A stretch of DNA of 64,000 nt from Ectocarpus siliculosus (GCA_000310025.1 FN648629.1:6687-70686), one strand, 5' to 3'. Positions 31,049 to 43,024 are shown, counted from the stretch's first letter. Numbers and translations are program-made. The notes: generated by a model from the sequence alone, not told the origin.

Positions 31049-32379
31049 GATAGCTCTTGCGCTTCCTGCAACGACCCTGCGTCATTGGGGTGTGCCGTAA
31101 AAGCTGTCGATAGGGGTTTACGGCCCATGATGTGTTCCCTTGTAACCGTCACCACCGGCTCCTCAAATGAGAATATCGAATTGTTCTGACGTTCCCGTTT
31201 CAAGAAGAAACATCCCTGTTTTCTCAAAAAGGCACCGACCGTGGGTGTCGACGGTGCGGTTCTCTCCACATTCTTCTTCCACTGAGATAGTTTAGCTGTC
31301 AAATTGGGATCCCCGCTCTTCTTGACTGCTACCACAAACACTCTCCGTTTTGTTGTGGGTATCCCGACTGCTGTCGCTGACAGAGACGCTGTTGCCGTTT
31401 CACAGCCCGCCAGGTGCAGTTCTGGGTGAAGAATGTTCTTCCATCTCTCTGACCCGGCAAAGCCTACTGGATTCTCCATTACCAGGATCTGGATGGGGGA
31501 CGACACGAAAATCTGCACAATGTTGTCTGCATTTCGCCCTGTCCTCGCTCCTTCGTCTGGACCATCCTCAATGGCACACGCATTGCCAATGAGGATTTCG
31601 GGTTTATACTCGAGGATTTTGTGGCGTGTGTCGGACTCTAAAGGCTGACGAACCAATGTCGCATCACCGGCTCCTCCGTTCACTCTGATGCATTCCATGG
31701 TCTTCCAATCAGAGTCAATCACACATGTTACGTCCAGCATACCCTCAACGGCTTGTAATACTCCACCTGCCCCTCGACCGAGAACAGCCGCCCTCTGCTG
31801 TCTTAGTGTAAAGAGACCTTGTGCTTGTTGATACGCCGCTACGTACTCCTCGTCCCTCGGTGTCAACGCATCAGGTGTGATCTGCAATGCATAGAACACA
31901 CTGAGATTCTCCACTTTTCTGTCATCGACCTCTGTTGGCCCCAGGTCAGCTAAGCAGATTCCATCGAGTTTGATGTCTTCCTTGTTGAGCATGACTAACT
32001 CCGGTTGTGAGTACCTTCTCTCCGCTTCTTCCGCAAGTTGTGATTGTTCCATATTTTGGAGAGGAACCCCTTCCGACACTGGTTCTGCCGGCCCGCTCCC
32101 CCTTACTTCGCCATCTCCATCACCCGGTAATGTGGTGTCGACATCGGGTTCGCCAGAGCCTTTCCGCCGGAGTCTAGAGAGGGCGTCTGGAACGACATGG
32201 TCTGTTCCCCTTCTCCACTTCAAGACCATATCATACGCCATCATCTTTAGCGCCCAACGGTGCATCTTTGACGATAGGGTTTGGCTACTGAAGAGCCACA
32301 TCAGGGCCGCACAGTCCGTGATGAGAGTGAACTGACGGTGCTGAAGGTAAATCTTGAAATGGTCTAGTGCATACAACAC
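30877..32379 (-). CDS. Ty3/gypsy element 2: RNase H end fused to cytosine-C5-methyltransferase-like domain
   Basis: A continuous 500-codon frame. Residues 1-70 are the end of RNase H (ALDHFKIYLQHRQFTLITD through HVVPDALSRL). An acidic linker follows. From about 195 to 430 the order of motifs resembles a C5-methyltransferase: GRGAGG at 201-206 (motif I), VIDSD at 220-224 (motif II), ILIGNACAIEDG with C267 (motif IV position, but PCQ is not conserved), ILVMENPVGF with E302-N303 (motif VI), and IPTTKRRVFVVAV at 340-352 (motif VIII). It would bind S-adenosylmethionine if functional; the catalytic loop looks degenerate. The frame then runs into an integrase deletion. A related domain sits at the same place in fragment 1. 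Another Rossmann methyltransferase is the main alternative. Confidence 0.6.
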   Translation of the reverse strand: MLYALDHFKIYLQHRQFTLITDCAALMWLFSSQTLSSKMHRWALKMMAYDMVLKWRRGTDHVVPDALSRLRRKGSGEPDVDTTLPGDGDGEVRGSGPAEPVSEGVPLQNMEQSQLAEEAERRYSQPELVMLNKEDIKLDGICLADLGPTEVDDRKVENLSVFYALQITPDALTPRDEEYVAAYQQAQGLFTLRQQRAAVLGRGAGGVLQAVEGMLDVTCVIDSDWKTMECIRVNGGAGDATLVRQPLESDTRHKILEYKPEILIGNACAIEDGPDEGARTGRNADNIVQIFVSSPIQILVMENPVGFAGSERWKNILHPELHLAGCETATASLSATAVGIPTTKRRVFVVAVKKSGDPNLTAKLSQWKKNVERTAPSTPTVGAFLRKQGCFFLKRERQNNSIFSFEEPVVTVTREHIMGRKPLSTAFTAHPNDAGSLQEAQELSWEDYMKLTTNRDADYPYQWSLGPWQWSLGPIVRCRMRAFQTKSQHTTCSMGAKDIV

Positions 32380-32406
32380 TCCCAGAACCTCCCGATCGTT
32401 TGACGA

Positions 32407-33124
32407 TCAAGCTTCGATGGTGCTGGTCGAGTTCCATCCCTTCCGACCATGACCCCTAAGAACTCGAGCTCTGGCAATAGAAATTTCTCTTTTCAAGAAG
32501 TGACCTGTGTACCCTTTTCGTTTCAGGATAGTGAGGACCTTCTCCAACAGCACGAAGTGTTCTTCCAACGTCTTTGCGTGGAGTGCGATGTCATCCAACC
32601 ATTTCTCCAAGCCCTTGCCCAATAACTCTGGCAGATCATCACCCAACGTGGCTGAGAAGACGGCGGGGATTATGGTGATACCAAAGGCGCATCGATTTGA
32701 CTCGAGTAGACGTCCCGTGGGGTCCCTAAAGGCCGTCTTATGTTTGTCCGTCTCCTCGAGTTCCAGTTGATGATATGCCTGTGCCGAGTCGAGAGATGAG
32801 AAGAACTTACTCCCTTTCATCCGATCGAGCATGCCCGTGATGTCGCCAAGTCCACCACTATCCTTCTTGATGAGCTTGTTGAGATTTCTGTAGTCTTTAC
32901 AGATGCGGCATGTGCCGTCGGAATTAGGGACAGGCACAATCCGTGAGCACCACGAAGAGGTGGATAGCCTGAAGGTTCCTGTAGTATTTACACATACGGT
33001 ATGTGCCGTCGGAATTAGGGACAGGCACAATCCGCGAGCACCACGAAGAGGTGGATAGCCTGAAGGTTCCCGCTGCCAGTCCCTGATTGAGCACTGCCAG
33101 GTACGTTGATTTCTTGGTCAACAT
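32407..33124 (-). pseudogene. Ty3/gypsy element 2, reverse transcriptase
   Basis: RT motifs are readable: VPVPNSDGTCRICKDYRNLN, the palm aspartate in FFSSLDSAQAYHQLEL, the catalytic box as KWLDDIAL (W-L-D-D instead of Y-x-D-D), and a thumb with LKRKGYTGHFLKRE. A segment of about 92 bp is duplicated in tandem (near 32919-32980 and 33011-33072), so SSWCSRIVPVPNSDGT appears twice and breaks the frame. The stop at 32407 precedes RNase H in another frame. Confidence 0.85.
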
Positions 33125-33815
33125 AGATGGGCCATGTCAGCGTCCCATCATCCTCCAACGCTGTTGACCCTAATTCCAGAGCCTCCATTGCCAGTACTTC
33201 AGACGGCGGTGATTGTCGAACGTCTTCCTCTGCTTGATCTTCCACCGTGTAGAACGCTCGAGTTGGTTCGTTCTCCTCGTTTGGTCTCCTATGTAGTCCA
33301 CGTAGTGTCTTAGCTTTCACTCTCGAAGGCTCCATGTATAGCAGCAGTGGTGTTCGATCAGGTGTGGGTTATGGTCGAAACCACCCAGACCCCGAGCCTC
33401 CAAAGTCTAGTGTGCTGTTGTATTGACGCATGAACGCAGTGCCTAGAATGAGACCTACAGGAAGTCCCTCCACGACTCCCACTCTCACACCGAAAATCTC
33501 ATCAATCAAGGGAAAGACTAAGAACAGCACACATGTTCCTCGAATGGTCATCGGAGCTACTCCACTGTCACTCGGATTAGCTGCTCGGAGTCGGCCCCTT
33601 CCCTTCGTTGACACCATGTTCTTTCCTCCATACTGGTTTCTTTCCACTCCTTGAATGAACTTCCAAGACGCGTAATGGCCTCCTCCCGCACCCGAGTCCA
33701 TCAGCACCTCCACTGCCTGAGTATTTTGTCTTGTTTGTTTATTCCATAGACTCGCTTTGCCCCATGCTTGCTGGGACCCTCGAGGTGGCGGAACTGTCTT
33801 GTTTGTGGGAGTCAC
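33015..33815 (-). pseudogene. Ty3/gypsy element 2, aspartic protease and linker
   Basis: The frame 33815-33369 has VEVLMDSGAGG, the retropepsin catalytic D-S/T-G, and LILGTAFMRQYNSTLDFG, matching the second conserved strand (I/L-L-G-x-x-F/L). A second frame (33335-33015) carries an acidic linker toward RT. The two are separated by stops, so the polyprotein is broken. Confidence 0.75.
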
Positions 33816-33911
33816 AACGGCAACTTCATTGTCCAGGGCGCTGTCGCAGGACTCCCGCGTTGGATGCCTATACTATGTGTTCCCCAGGAGTCTTGCTCCT
33901 AGGGCGCACCC

Positions 33912-34273
33912 TCAGTGGGACGATGAGTGCTCTCCCTCCTCGTCTTCAAAGTCAATCTCCTCTGGCAGCGCCTCCCTCACATCACCCCTTGTCTCCTCGT
34001 CCTCACGCGAGAGTTGTTCCAAAGTGATCATAGCGAGATGTACTTTCGCTGAGACCCTCTCCTTGTAGGGGTAGATTCCAAAGGGTACTTTTTCATGACT
34101 GTAGTTGCAAAAGAATTGTTCAGCCATGTGAGGACAGATGCTCCTCTAGCGTGGAAGAAGGAAGTCTTTGAGCGCATGATATACCTCGTAATGTTCTCTG
34201 CGGAGTCCTCTGGCTTCGGTGCATCCTCCGGGAGGTTCTTCTGTGACATTCGCGGGGTGAGTCTTGAGCCCAA
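33912..34273 (-). pseudogene. Ty3/gypsy element 2, probable gag remnant
   Basis: Short overlapping minus-strand frames with acidic segments (EEIDFEDEEGEH) lie directly upstream of protease. No zinc knuckle is visible. Assignment to gag is by position only. Confidence 0.3.
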
Positions 34274-34599
34274 TTTGCTGAGGTCATATCCGTACGTTCA
34301 TGTCTTTGAAGGATTATGTAGGCCCGTTCTCTCTCTACGCCTCCTTGGGTATTTTTCTATGCTCGACTTTGCTCTACGCGAGGGGAGGGAGACAAACGTA
34401 TGCGCGTTGTTCTCATGCTGTAGCTCCGTGAGGGGGGCGGGTGAGGAGTACGTTGTGCTTTCGCCTCTGCGTTTTTGTACGATTGACGATTTCAGAGGCC
34501 GACATGTGTGACTTGTCGTTTGTCGGCCGCACGATCTGCGATACAACTTGAAAATAAACGTTTTGAGCAACGTCATGCTCGTATCCCTAGTGAGGGCGT

Positions 34600-35035
34600 C
34601 GGCCCAGAAAAAAGTTGCTTACCCCACCCTTGGGCCAACGTCGCTGTGCGTACGTTGGCAGGGTCTGGGCCTACCTATTATAGTGGTACAGACGCGACGA
34701 TGGCATGCCCATAACCAAGCCCAAGGTCGCTGTGCCTACGTAGCCATGGTCTGGACCTAGGCCAAGGTTCCTTGAATACCGAATCCTACCCAGTTTCGGA
34801 CTGTGTCCAGGTTACCATTGACGTACGTTGGCAGGGTCTGGAACGAGGGCAACGTGCCTTTCGTGCCGAACCCTGCCCAGGTACTTGACCTTGCCCAGGT
34901 TACCTAACCCTAGTCATGTGATAATGGGGGGCGTACCCAAAAGGTCGCTCGTGCCGAACCCTGCCCAAGTACTTGACCTTGCCCAGGTTACCTACCCCTA
35001 GTCAACGCCTAATGGGGGGCGTACCGATAAAGTCC
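34600..35035. repeat. TTGGCAGGGTCTGG / TTGCCCAGGTTACC minisatellite
   Basis: Two sub-arrays. ACGTTGGCAGGGTCTGG recurs at about 34651 and 34823 with a variant near 34735. A roughly 95-bp unit (GCCGAACCCTGCCCA through ATGGGGGGCGTACC) recurs near 34858 and 34953. It ends in a C homopolymer at 35038-35047. From 35048 to 35846 I see no supportable gene. Confidence 0.85.
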
Positions 35036-35846
35036 GCCCCCCCCCCCAACCTTGTGGCTTAGCCGAATGGCCACGGGTGCGATTACTGCTGCTGTGTTTT
35101 TGCTACAGCAGTATGGACTAGACGCCGAACGACGTCCGCGTGCTACAAGTACCGCAACGACCTAACGGGATGGGATACTTCCTGCCACGGCGAACCATAG
35201 TACAATGCGATGCAAACATCCGTTCGTGTGTCGCGAGGCTGCCACATGTGTCGACGACAGGTACACGTAGAGCTCTCGCCATGTTGTCGTTACCGCGCAG
35301 GAGGACCCCTCGGAGAAATTCCACATGGTGCTACAACGACAGCAGCTACTGTACATAGATGTCGTAGGAGAGTGGAGTTGTGCTGTCACGGCATCTCCCA
35401 CGCACTCTCCTACCGGTGCTTGTGTCGATTGGAGTATTGTAGGCCGAAATACAAGAGTGGGTTGGACTCCCGGGTTGTGGAAGCAAACCTGCCTGCAACA
35501 ACAGAGAAGGCGGTGTTCTATTTACTAAATAGAGTATCCCGCTCAACTTTTTTTTTTTTCGCGGCATGTGGTCGCATATCTCTTTGCCACTGCCGAAAAA
35601 GACCGCTGGATCTTTACGCAGTCCACCTTTTGCATTTATCATTTTACACTGAACGACGCAGGACGGGTCGACCTTCATCGTTGTTGTTGTTGCTGTTGTC
35701 TCCACATTAAAAACCGTTCCGACGTCCGTCGTCCTCGATACTTGTGGACTACCTGTTGGAAATTGTGGGAATCCCTTCATTCTGAGAGAGAGAGCCATGG
35801 GTCGCCATCTGGCCTTTTCTTTTTTTGTATGCACTTTTTTTCTTGG

Positions 35847-37306
35847 GAAATAGACACAAGTGGGTATACCCACCCCTTTCTCGGACAAAAGTGGGTACTC
35901 GAAAATTCAGCGCGCGCGCACTCCATAGGCGACCCCCAAACAACTCAAAACCCCATTCTGACACCTGGGCGACACACCCAGGGACCATACACAGCACGGG
36001 CATCGATTTTTTCCCACTTTTAGGCACACCTTTGGCCCTAATACCGCCGACGCGCGCAAGGCCTCACCAGAGTGCCCACTTATGTCCGACATCGCGGTGG
36101 GTATACCCACCGGCGTCAACTAATTTTTTCATGTACCCACTTGTGTCTGTATTTTGACCCACTTTTGTCCAAATTGTACCCACTTTTGTCCACCTACGGA
36201 CGGCGGAAATCAAGCGGAAATCGACCTCCACGTCACCGCACGGCAGAACATCGAATAGCCTCGGAACGTCTCAGAACCTCCCAACACCGTATCCATGGCA
36301 TCTTTCCTATCCATGGCTGCCGACTGCGGACCGACCACGGAGGAACATGTCAGAAACACGCCAGACCCCTTCGGTACCGGCACGGGGAGATACCAGGCAC
36401 GGGAAGATACCCGCGGCAAGCCCGGCAAGCAGCGCACTAACGGCACGCCACAAATAAATCCGTGACACACAACGGACAACACCATGAATGAATGCGTGTT
36501 TTAAGGCACTCGACGTCGCAAACGTTGCCCCTTCAACCATGGCGCCGCCAGCAGTTGACAGAGGTGCGCCCGCGCTTGACCCTGAGCGGGCGCCCTGCAG
36601 GGCTAACTGCCTCGACATGCGACTGCTGCCGTGACGAGTCGGTGCGCACTCGTCGTGGTGGTTGGTGTTTTAGTGTGTGTGTTGTTGCTGTTTGCGCGTC
36701 TTTTTTTTCTGTATGTGCGACCCGTTGGTTGTGTTGTCCGTTGTGTGTCACGCATTTTTATCTCCCCGTGCCGGTACCGAAGGGGTCTGGCATGTTTCTG
36801 ACATGTTCCTCCGTGGTCGGTCCGCAGTCGGCAGCCATGGATAGGAAAGATGCCATGGATACGGTGTTGGGAGGTTTTGAGACGTTCCGAGGCTAATCGA
36901 TGTTCTGCCGTAACGGTGACATGGAGGTCGATTTCCGCTTGATTTCCGCCGTCCGTAGGTGGACAAAAGTGGGTACAATTTGGACAAAAGTGGGTCAAAA
37001 TACAGACACAAGTGGGTACATGAAAAAATTAGTTGACGCCGGTGGGTATACCCACCGCGATGTCGGACATAAAGTGGGCACTCTGGTGAGGCCTTGCGCG
37101 CGTCGGCGGTATTAGGGCCAAAGGTGTGCCTAAAAGTGGGAAAAAATCGATGCCCGTGCTGTGTATGGTCCCTGGGTGTGTCGCCCAGGTGTCAGAATGG
37201 GGTTTTGAGTCGTTCGGGGGTCGCCTATGGAGTGCGCGCGCGCTGAATTTTCGAGTACCCACTTTTGTCCGAGAAAGGGGTGGGTATACCCACTTGTGTC
37301 TATTTC
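35847..37306. mobile_element. 1.46-kb fold-back element with about 575-635-bp inverted arms
   Basis: The left arm (35847-36482) and right arm (36731-37306) are inverted copies. The ends read GAAATAGACACAAGTGGG and its complement. A block of about 70 bp near 36392-36461 is present only in the left arm. The central part (36483-36730) is unique. Each arm contains the perfect palindrome GTGGGTATACCCAC twice and CCCACTTTTGTCC several times. No transposase frame is visible, so it would be non-autonomous. No clear target duplication was found. Confidence 0.88.
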
Positions 37307-39991
37307 TTGTGAAGTTTTGACGTTGCGCTTGCCATCGTCGCCGCGTAAGTGTTTGTGTCTTCAAACCTTCTCAGCCGGTCTTCAAACTTCTTGTTGATAA
37401 GTCTCCGTGTGGTAACTTCTCCGTGCATGAGTCATATGCAGCTATGGCCTGCGCTTTGACTTTCACGATGGGTATTTTACCTCCCCGTCTTGCGTTGGTG
37501 GGTACCTGCGATATACAGAAGGATCGCTCCACGACGCAAACAAACGTCGACGTCTCCGTTTTTGTTCCTTTCGCACTCCATCCTTGCGGCGGTTTTCACA
37601 CCGACTTCGAACGTGGGGTGCAATTTCCTCTCTTCGTACCTTCCTCGTCGGCCTTCTCCGTCGTTGTGTACATAATGTATACATACCTCGATTTTTCGGC
37701 TTTTTGATTCCGATAGACAAGACTACGGACTGACATGTTCCTTTCACCCCCGACGGGACCGCGCGCTCGTCGAGTGCCGAAATTCTTCATCACTTCCTTG
37801 CCTCTCCCAACACCGTCCCTTCTTCCCGCCCTTACAAATCATCTCCCCTTCTTCTTCTTCTTTCCTTCCTCCCGGTCACTCACCACCATCCGTCCTGGAT
37901 GTTGGCCCCCAGCCCCATTGGGGGGCGGGGGGCCAATCCTTAAACCTAGTACCGTATAGCAACAGAAGAAGAAAACTGCACTTGTTTGCTATATGTATGG
38001 CTGCTACTACTTGGGTGCGCGTGGCGTGCGCTTTGACCTGTCTGTCTGTGTGTCCAAGTGTGGCTTGTATAGCTATATACTGCTGTGAGACTACGTACAG
38101 TACAGCAACATACAGCAGTCAGTCTAGATCAATACTACTCCGTAAAGCTTAATGTCAGCACATACACATACACCCGGTGTCTGTGTCGTCCTCCGGACCA
38201 CATACATACCGCAGAGAGATCCAGCACACAGAGCTGATCATGAGAAACAAACATGAGCGAGATGCATGTGATGTCCGAGTTCAGAGAGCCAGTTTTTTCT
38301 GTCACAATGAATGCCGCAAGTTTTCCGTCTTCCGTCTTCTCATTTACTTCCGAAAGAAATGTTTGCCCGCTATGATGATGAGAGCTAAACAGTGCTCCCA
38401 TTCATCTCCTGACTGACTGGCGGTATCGGGTGAAGTGTGAGCGTGCGCACTGACTGGTGATCTACGTGGTGGTGTAAGCTCCATCCATATCTATCTACGC
38501 TTGCTTTGATGTCTCTCTCCGACCCTTCTTTTCGTGCTTCGCGCGAAATAGTTTCATTTTTTTTGTTGGACCCCGATGTATGGGAGGGGAGCCGAAAAAT
38601 TACCATCGGGGCCAAACGTGCGGGAATGGAAGATCCACTGGTGATTTTGCGAGTCACGAACGATTATCAAAGGCAGATCTGCGCCACCGCGAACAACCCA
38701 AAACGTGCGCCGTTTACGAGTTGTAAGAGGTTGCTGTTATGACGTGAGCAATGCCACATGGAACAAGGAATTGTTATACTGTATACTTCGGTTTGATTTT
38801 TTGACCTCGGTCTGGCAAAAATTCCGAAGGCTGAATATTCTATTCGGGGATCGGCAAGTGATAAATACCCCATGTTTTATTCCGAATTTGGAATCAAAAC
38901 ACACCTTCGCGGGAGAGGCCTTTCACAACTAACTCCTCTCCTGAAACGCGCGTGGTCGGGAGCAGCCCTAAACGGCTTCAGGCAAGCTTCTATGGCGGTG
39001 AGCACGTACCCTGGCATGTAGTAGAGGTGCAACCAACCTTAGTTTGGCAGTGGGTTTGGGTCCGCCGAGAAGAAGCAAGTCCATCTACAGCAATACATGT
39101 ATATGTGTGGCTCCCCCTGTCGCACACCCGCACTACTGTCACCTGCACTGCACTGACTGCTGTACATACTTACATGCTCGGGGCGAGTCTCCAGACGTAA
39201 GCACTCCTCCTTTCCTCTGGGGCGTGTTCCTTCGCAGTAGAGCTGGATGCTTGTGTGTGTGCACACAACTTGGCGCGAGAGATTCCCCGCATCTACTTCT
39301 GGAAAAAAACTAAACGCGGCGGGGGGGTGCATGCAGCAGCCGGGTGTTTGGAGCAACCGCGGAGAACACCCTTGATGTATATTGTTCGTGTCGGTGAGTG
39401 GAGAGAGCGAAGCAGCAGTTGATGTAGACAGACAGCAGAGTAGAGATGCCATAGGGCGGGGTAATGGGCCGCTGGGTATCGCCGACTCATATCCTTGTAG
39501 TAGGTATCCGCGATGCTTTTTGCGGTGGCGAAGTGCAACGATCATTTTGAGTTTTATTTTTTTTTCTTTGTATGACACAACGAATCCGTCTCTAAGAGTC
39601 AGAGACAGATTAGCATCGAATTCACAGCGTAGGAAAAAGCTACCTGTATGTCTACGATTTCCCAGACAACAAATAGGGATATCTCCCCTGCGGGTAACAG
39701 GCTCAACAAAGCAGTTTGGTAGCTGTCTTGTGAGTTTTGAATGCGAGTGATCAACAACAACGGAGACATGGATTGGTTGTGTCGAAAAATATACAAGGTA
39801 TGCCAACGCGAATAAAAATCATCGTGAATTTATTCGTGAAATGTTTTTTCTACAGCAGAAGTGATCTGTTAAGGAGTGTGGCTGCTTGCTTAAATAGGGT
39901 ATATCTTATTGTTGATAGGATGTGGGTCGGTCCCAGGAGGTATACCCTTCAGACACCTACCCTCTTAGGATTTGTCTCGTCTGCGTACCCC
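37307..39991. other. Region without a supportable gene
   Basis: ORFs are short and unconvincing. Notable pieces: a G/C hairpin at 37902-37936 (TTGGCCCCCAGCCCC, ATT-containing loop, complementary strand with one mismatch), and a diverged relative of the arm sequence at about 38420-38600 (compare 20630-20810), sharing CCATCCATATCTA and TTGGACCCCGA. Confidence 0.5.
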
Positions 39992-40024
39992 CTGAGGTGA
40001 AGTTGGATCCCCACTTCACCTCAG
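39992..40024. repeat. Perfect 12-bp hairpin
   Basis: CTGAGGTGAAGT and ACTTCACCTCAG flank a 9-nt loop. It lies upstream of the gag-protease retroelement and could belong to its leader or LTR. Confidence 0.8.
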
Positions 40025-40780
40025 ACCCTTGCTGATCGTCTCTCAGCAATAACAGGCAACTTTCCCATCTCAACGTGGTCGTGGACAAGCGTGTCAACGA
40101 CAGAACCTACCTTCATCTATCTCTAGGAGCAAGCTACCGCCCACGGCTTCGCCTCCTTTAAACTTGGCGTCAGCTGGCATTACACGGTAAGCGGGTGCTG
40201 GACGGGGCCTCCACACTGCTGTGTGTTGTTGTCACGCTTTCTTCACAATCACTGGGTTGTTGGTTATTTGGTCTCACCACCCACGAGAATCTAGACTTAG
40301 CCTTCTCTGCTTCTTCTCCTGTAGAGATGCTGGCTTGCGATGCGTTTGCTAAGCGTCCGCGGGACTGGGACCTTGCGAAGGATACGCGCCTCGGCGGTCA
40401 TCGCGATGTTGTAGGTGATTTTTCCTACGTTCGCCGCCCCTCCCGAGCCATTTTGTCTGCATCGGCGGTCCATTAAGTTATTTCGGTGGCGGACACGCTT
40501 TGCATGCAGCAACCGGAGTTGCTGCCTTTGTGTAGTGGGACTCGAGATGATAGCATGCTTCCCGTGTCCGCTACCACCTCTACTGCATTCATGCCGGCGT
40601 ACCGGCCGATGTCCGCGGATTTCCCGGTGGTGCTCTCAGATTTGACTCCGCTTGTTTCGAGGTGGAGAGCGTGGTGTGCACACAAATTGGGTGTCAGCCG
40701 CCCCACCAGCCTTCCCTCCATTTTTCGCAATCACATGGAAATCATTTTTGGAGAGTCATTCACCCTCAAAGGCATTTGAA

Positions 40781-43024
40781 ATGGAAACCTTTCAACAGCG
40801 CAAACCCACAGCGGTCTTTGCTCGCACTTCGGCTCCAGTTGCGGAGGAACGCCGTGCTGCTCTGCGTGTGTTTTGGTCGGACAATCTCGTGTCTCCGTAT
40901 AATACGGGTCCTTTTGTGCTAGCTTCCACTGCTGTCTATGCGTGGCATGGTGTGCTTTTGGACGCCTTTTCTGCTTGGTTGGATCCGCTTCAACCTCGTG
41001 TGCATCAAGCTTTTGTCACCGGGCGTATGCTATCCTGTGGGTATCTCCATTTTTCACATGGACCTCGGCTTGCCTCTACCGCGATTGCGCCCAGCTTTAC
41101 TGTTTCTGCTGCAATCGGTTCTGCTGCCGCAGCAGAGGTTGGGGGTGACACATCTGCTGTTTCTGGCCGTACTGCACTTTTAAAAATCGATAGTAGCTAC
41201 CCTTCCTCTGGCCCTATCCTTTTGAAAAAAGAGAACAACATGTCGCGTGGCCATGTGGAACTGATGGATGGAAATGAGGAAATCCTCGACTACGAGGCTG
41301 AGGGCGAGCCATCCACCGCGGAGCTGTTTGCAGTGGCCGGGACGAGCGACGAGAGCGCGTCCGCACCCGGCGCGTCCACAGTTGATGACCTGAGGGACAA
41401 CATCGCCACGGCGGATCCGGCGGACCTGGAGCAGGCCTACAACGATGGACGGATCTCCCTGCGCGAAGTTGTCAGGGCAGCTCGTTTGTCCCCCGGTTCC
41501 CCCATTTGCGTTCGTCCTTTCTCGCTCCCTCAGGAAGCCACAGTGATGAACTTGCCGCAAGATGAGTTCATCGCTTATCAAGAATTGACCGAGATGTGGT
41601 GCCGAGGTCTGGCCAGCAAGGTAGCGGCGGCGGAAGAGCGGAAGCTGCTGGAGGAGCGTGAGGCTGCTCTGGCGGATGCTGCAAGGAAGCAGGAGGAGGA
41701 GCGTGAGGCTGCTCTGGCGGATGCTGCGAGGAAGCAGGAGGAGGAGCGTGAGGCTGCTCTGGCTGCTGCTGCGAGGAAGCAGGAGGAGGAGTGCGAGGCT
41801 GCTCGGGCTGCTGCGCAGAAGAAAGCGGAACTGGCGGCGCGAGAGGAGTATGTTCGAGCGGCTAGGGCGAAGCAGGGGGCGCTCCGATCACGGCTGGAGG
41901 ACCTGGAGCAACGCCCACAAGCTTCAACTTTGCCTTCGCCCCCCGCCCATCGTCGTGTCATTCCCCCTCTCACGTCCCAGGCGGCCCCGGGACCGGAAGT
42001 GGCTGCTGCTCCCAAGTTTTCTGTGACGCTGGATGGGCCGACCGGGGATGCCGACGGCGCGTCGGACGATGAAGCCGCGGAGTACAGGTTTCACGCGAAG
42101 GACACAGCATTCCTGTCCCGCCCCCTTTACACGCCTACACAAGTGATCACCTTCCATGATGCCGACCGAACTGGTGCCCTTTTTGCGTGGGCTGGCCTTC
42201 AACAAATTGTGCGTGACCGCTATCCCGATTCTCATACTGGACTTGGCTTTGCACACCTTGTATCGAGCCCCTTCCTCGACCAGCTTGAACCGTCCTTGCA
42301 ACAGAGTGTGTTTCAGCTAGTGTCTGCTCTCCGTAGGGCTTCTTTCACCGAGAGGGTCCCCAGGGGACAGCGGTGGTGGTACACAATGGGGGAATTAGGT
42401 TGCCTCTTGCTCGTACTGCAACCAACGAAGACTTCCAGCATGATCTGCAGCTCCCTCAGCAGGATTCTGCAAGCCGTGTCCATGCTTCCGGAGGGACCAA
42501 GGATTACAGTCGGTCGGCGGCTCCTACCTCCACCAACCGGAGGAACCGTTGGGGTTGATCAAGCCCCCACAGCCAAGAGCGGGACGACCGAGCGCACTTC
42601 GCGAGGGCGGGGTGTCGAAGATGGTGAGCGGGGGTACGCGGGAACCCAACCTCCCAGATCTTCGTCGAAGCGTCGACACAGCCAGAGCCGGAGCAGGAGC
42701 CGGAGCACAGACCGCCAGCAACGTCACGCGCCTTGGTCTCGGCGTGATCGCAGCCGGAGTAGCGACCGTCGCGGGAGCAACACGCCTTCGAGTAGGCGTA
42801 GCCGCAGCCGGAGCCAGACGAGGAGCGGGGGCAACAGCAGGGCGACCAGCTCGGACAGCGGTCGAGGTGGCAAAGGGAGAAGAAGTCAGGTCGGGGTCAC
42901 AGGCAAGTGCAGTATGATCGGCGTGATTTTCGTAGTTCTGGGCTATTGGGGGAACACAAGAATGCTTCAGAAGACGGTTCCCTCTGTTCTTCGCCACTGG
43001 TTTTGCGCCCCCCCGCTGTTGTAG
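40781..43024 (+). pseudogene. Gag-like ORF with coiled coil and RS-rich tail
   Basis: The frame is open from 40652 to 43024. ATG codons occur at 40781 and, in a better context (AACAACATGTCG), at 41240. From about 41610 to 41850 a charged coiled coil includes a 17-residue repeat (EREAALADAARKQEE) present three times with a variant fourth. An Arg/Ser-rich tail (RRHSQSRSRSRS and similar) lies at about 42660-42880. Codon and amino-acid composition suggest two frame changes, near 42400-42540 and 42900, where the neighbouring frame reads more naturally. No named family is recognised. Its place upstream of a zinc-knuckle gag and protease suggests a retroelement structural protein. Confidence 0.5.

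Larger units (their letters stand above)
30132..34273 (-). mobile_element. Decayed Ty3/gypsy element carrying a methyltransferase-like domain
   Basis: Order on the minus strand: gag remnant, protease, RT, RNase H, methyltransferase-like domain, truncated integrase, C-terminal segment. LTRs and target duplications were not found. RT before integrase identifies the Ty3/gypsy order. From 34274 to 34600 no gene is supported. Confidence 0.8.
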
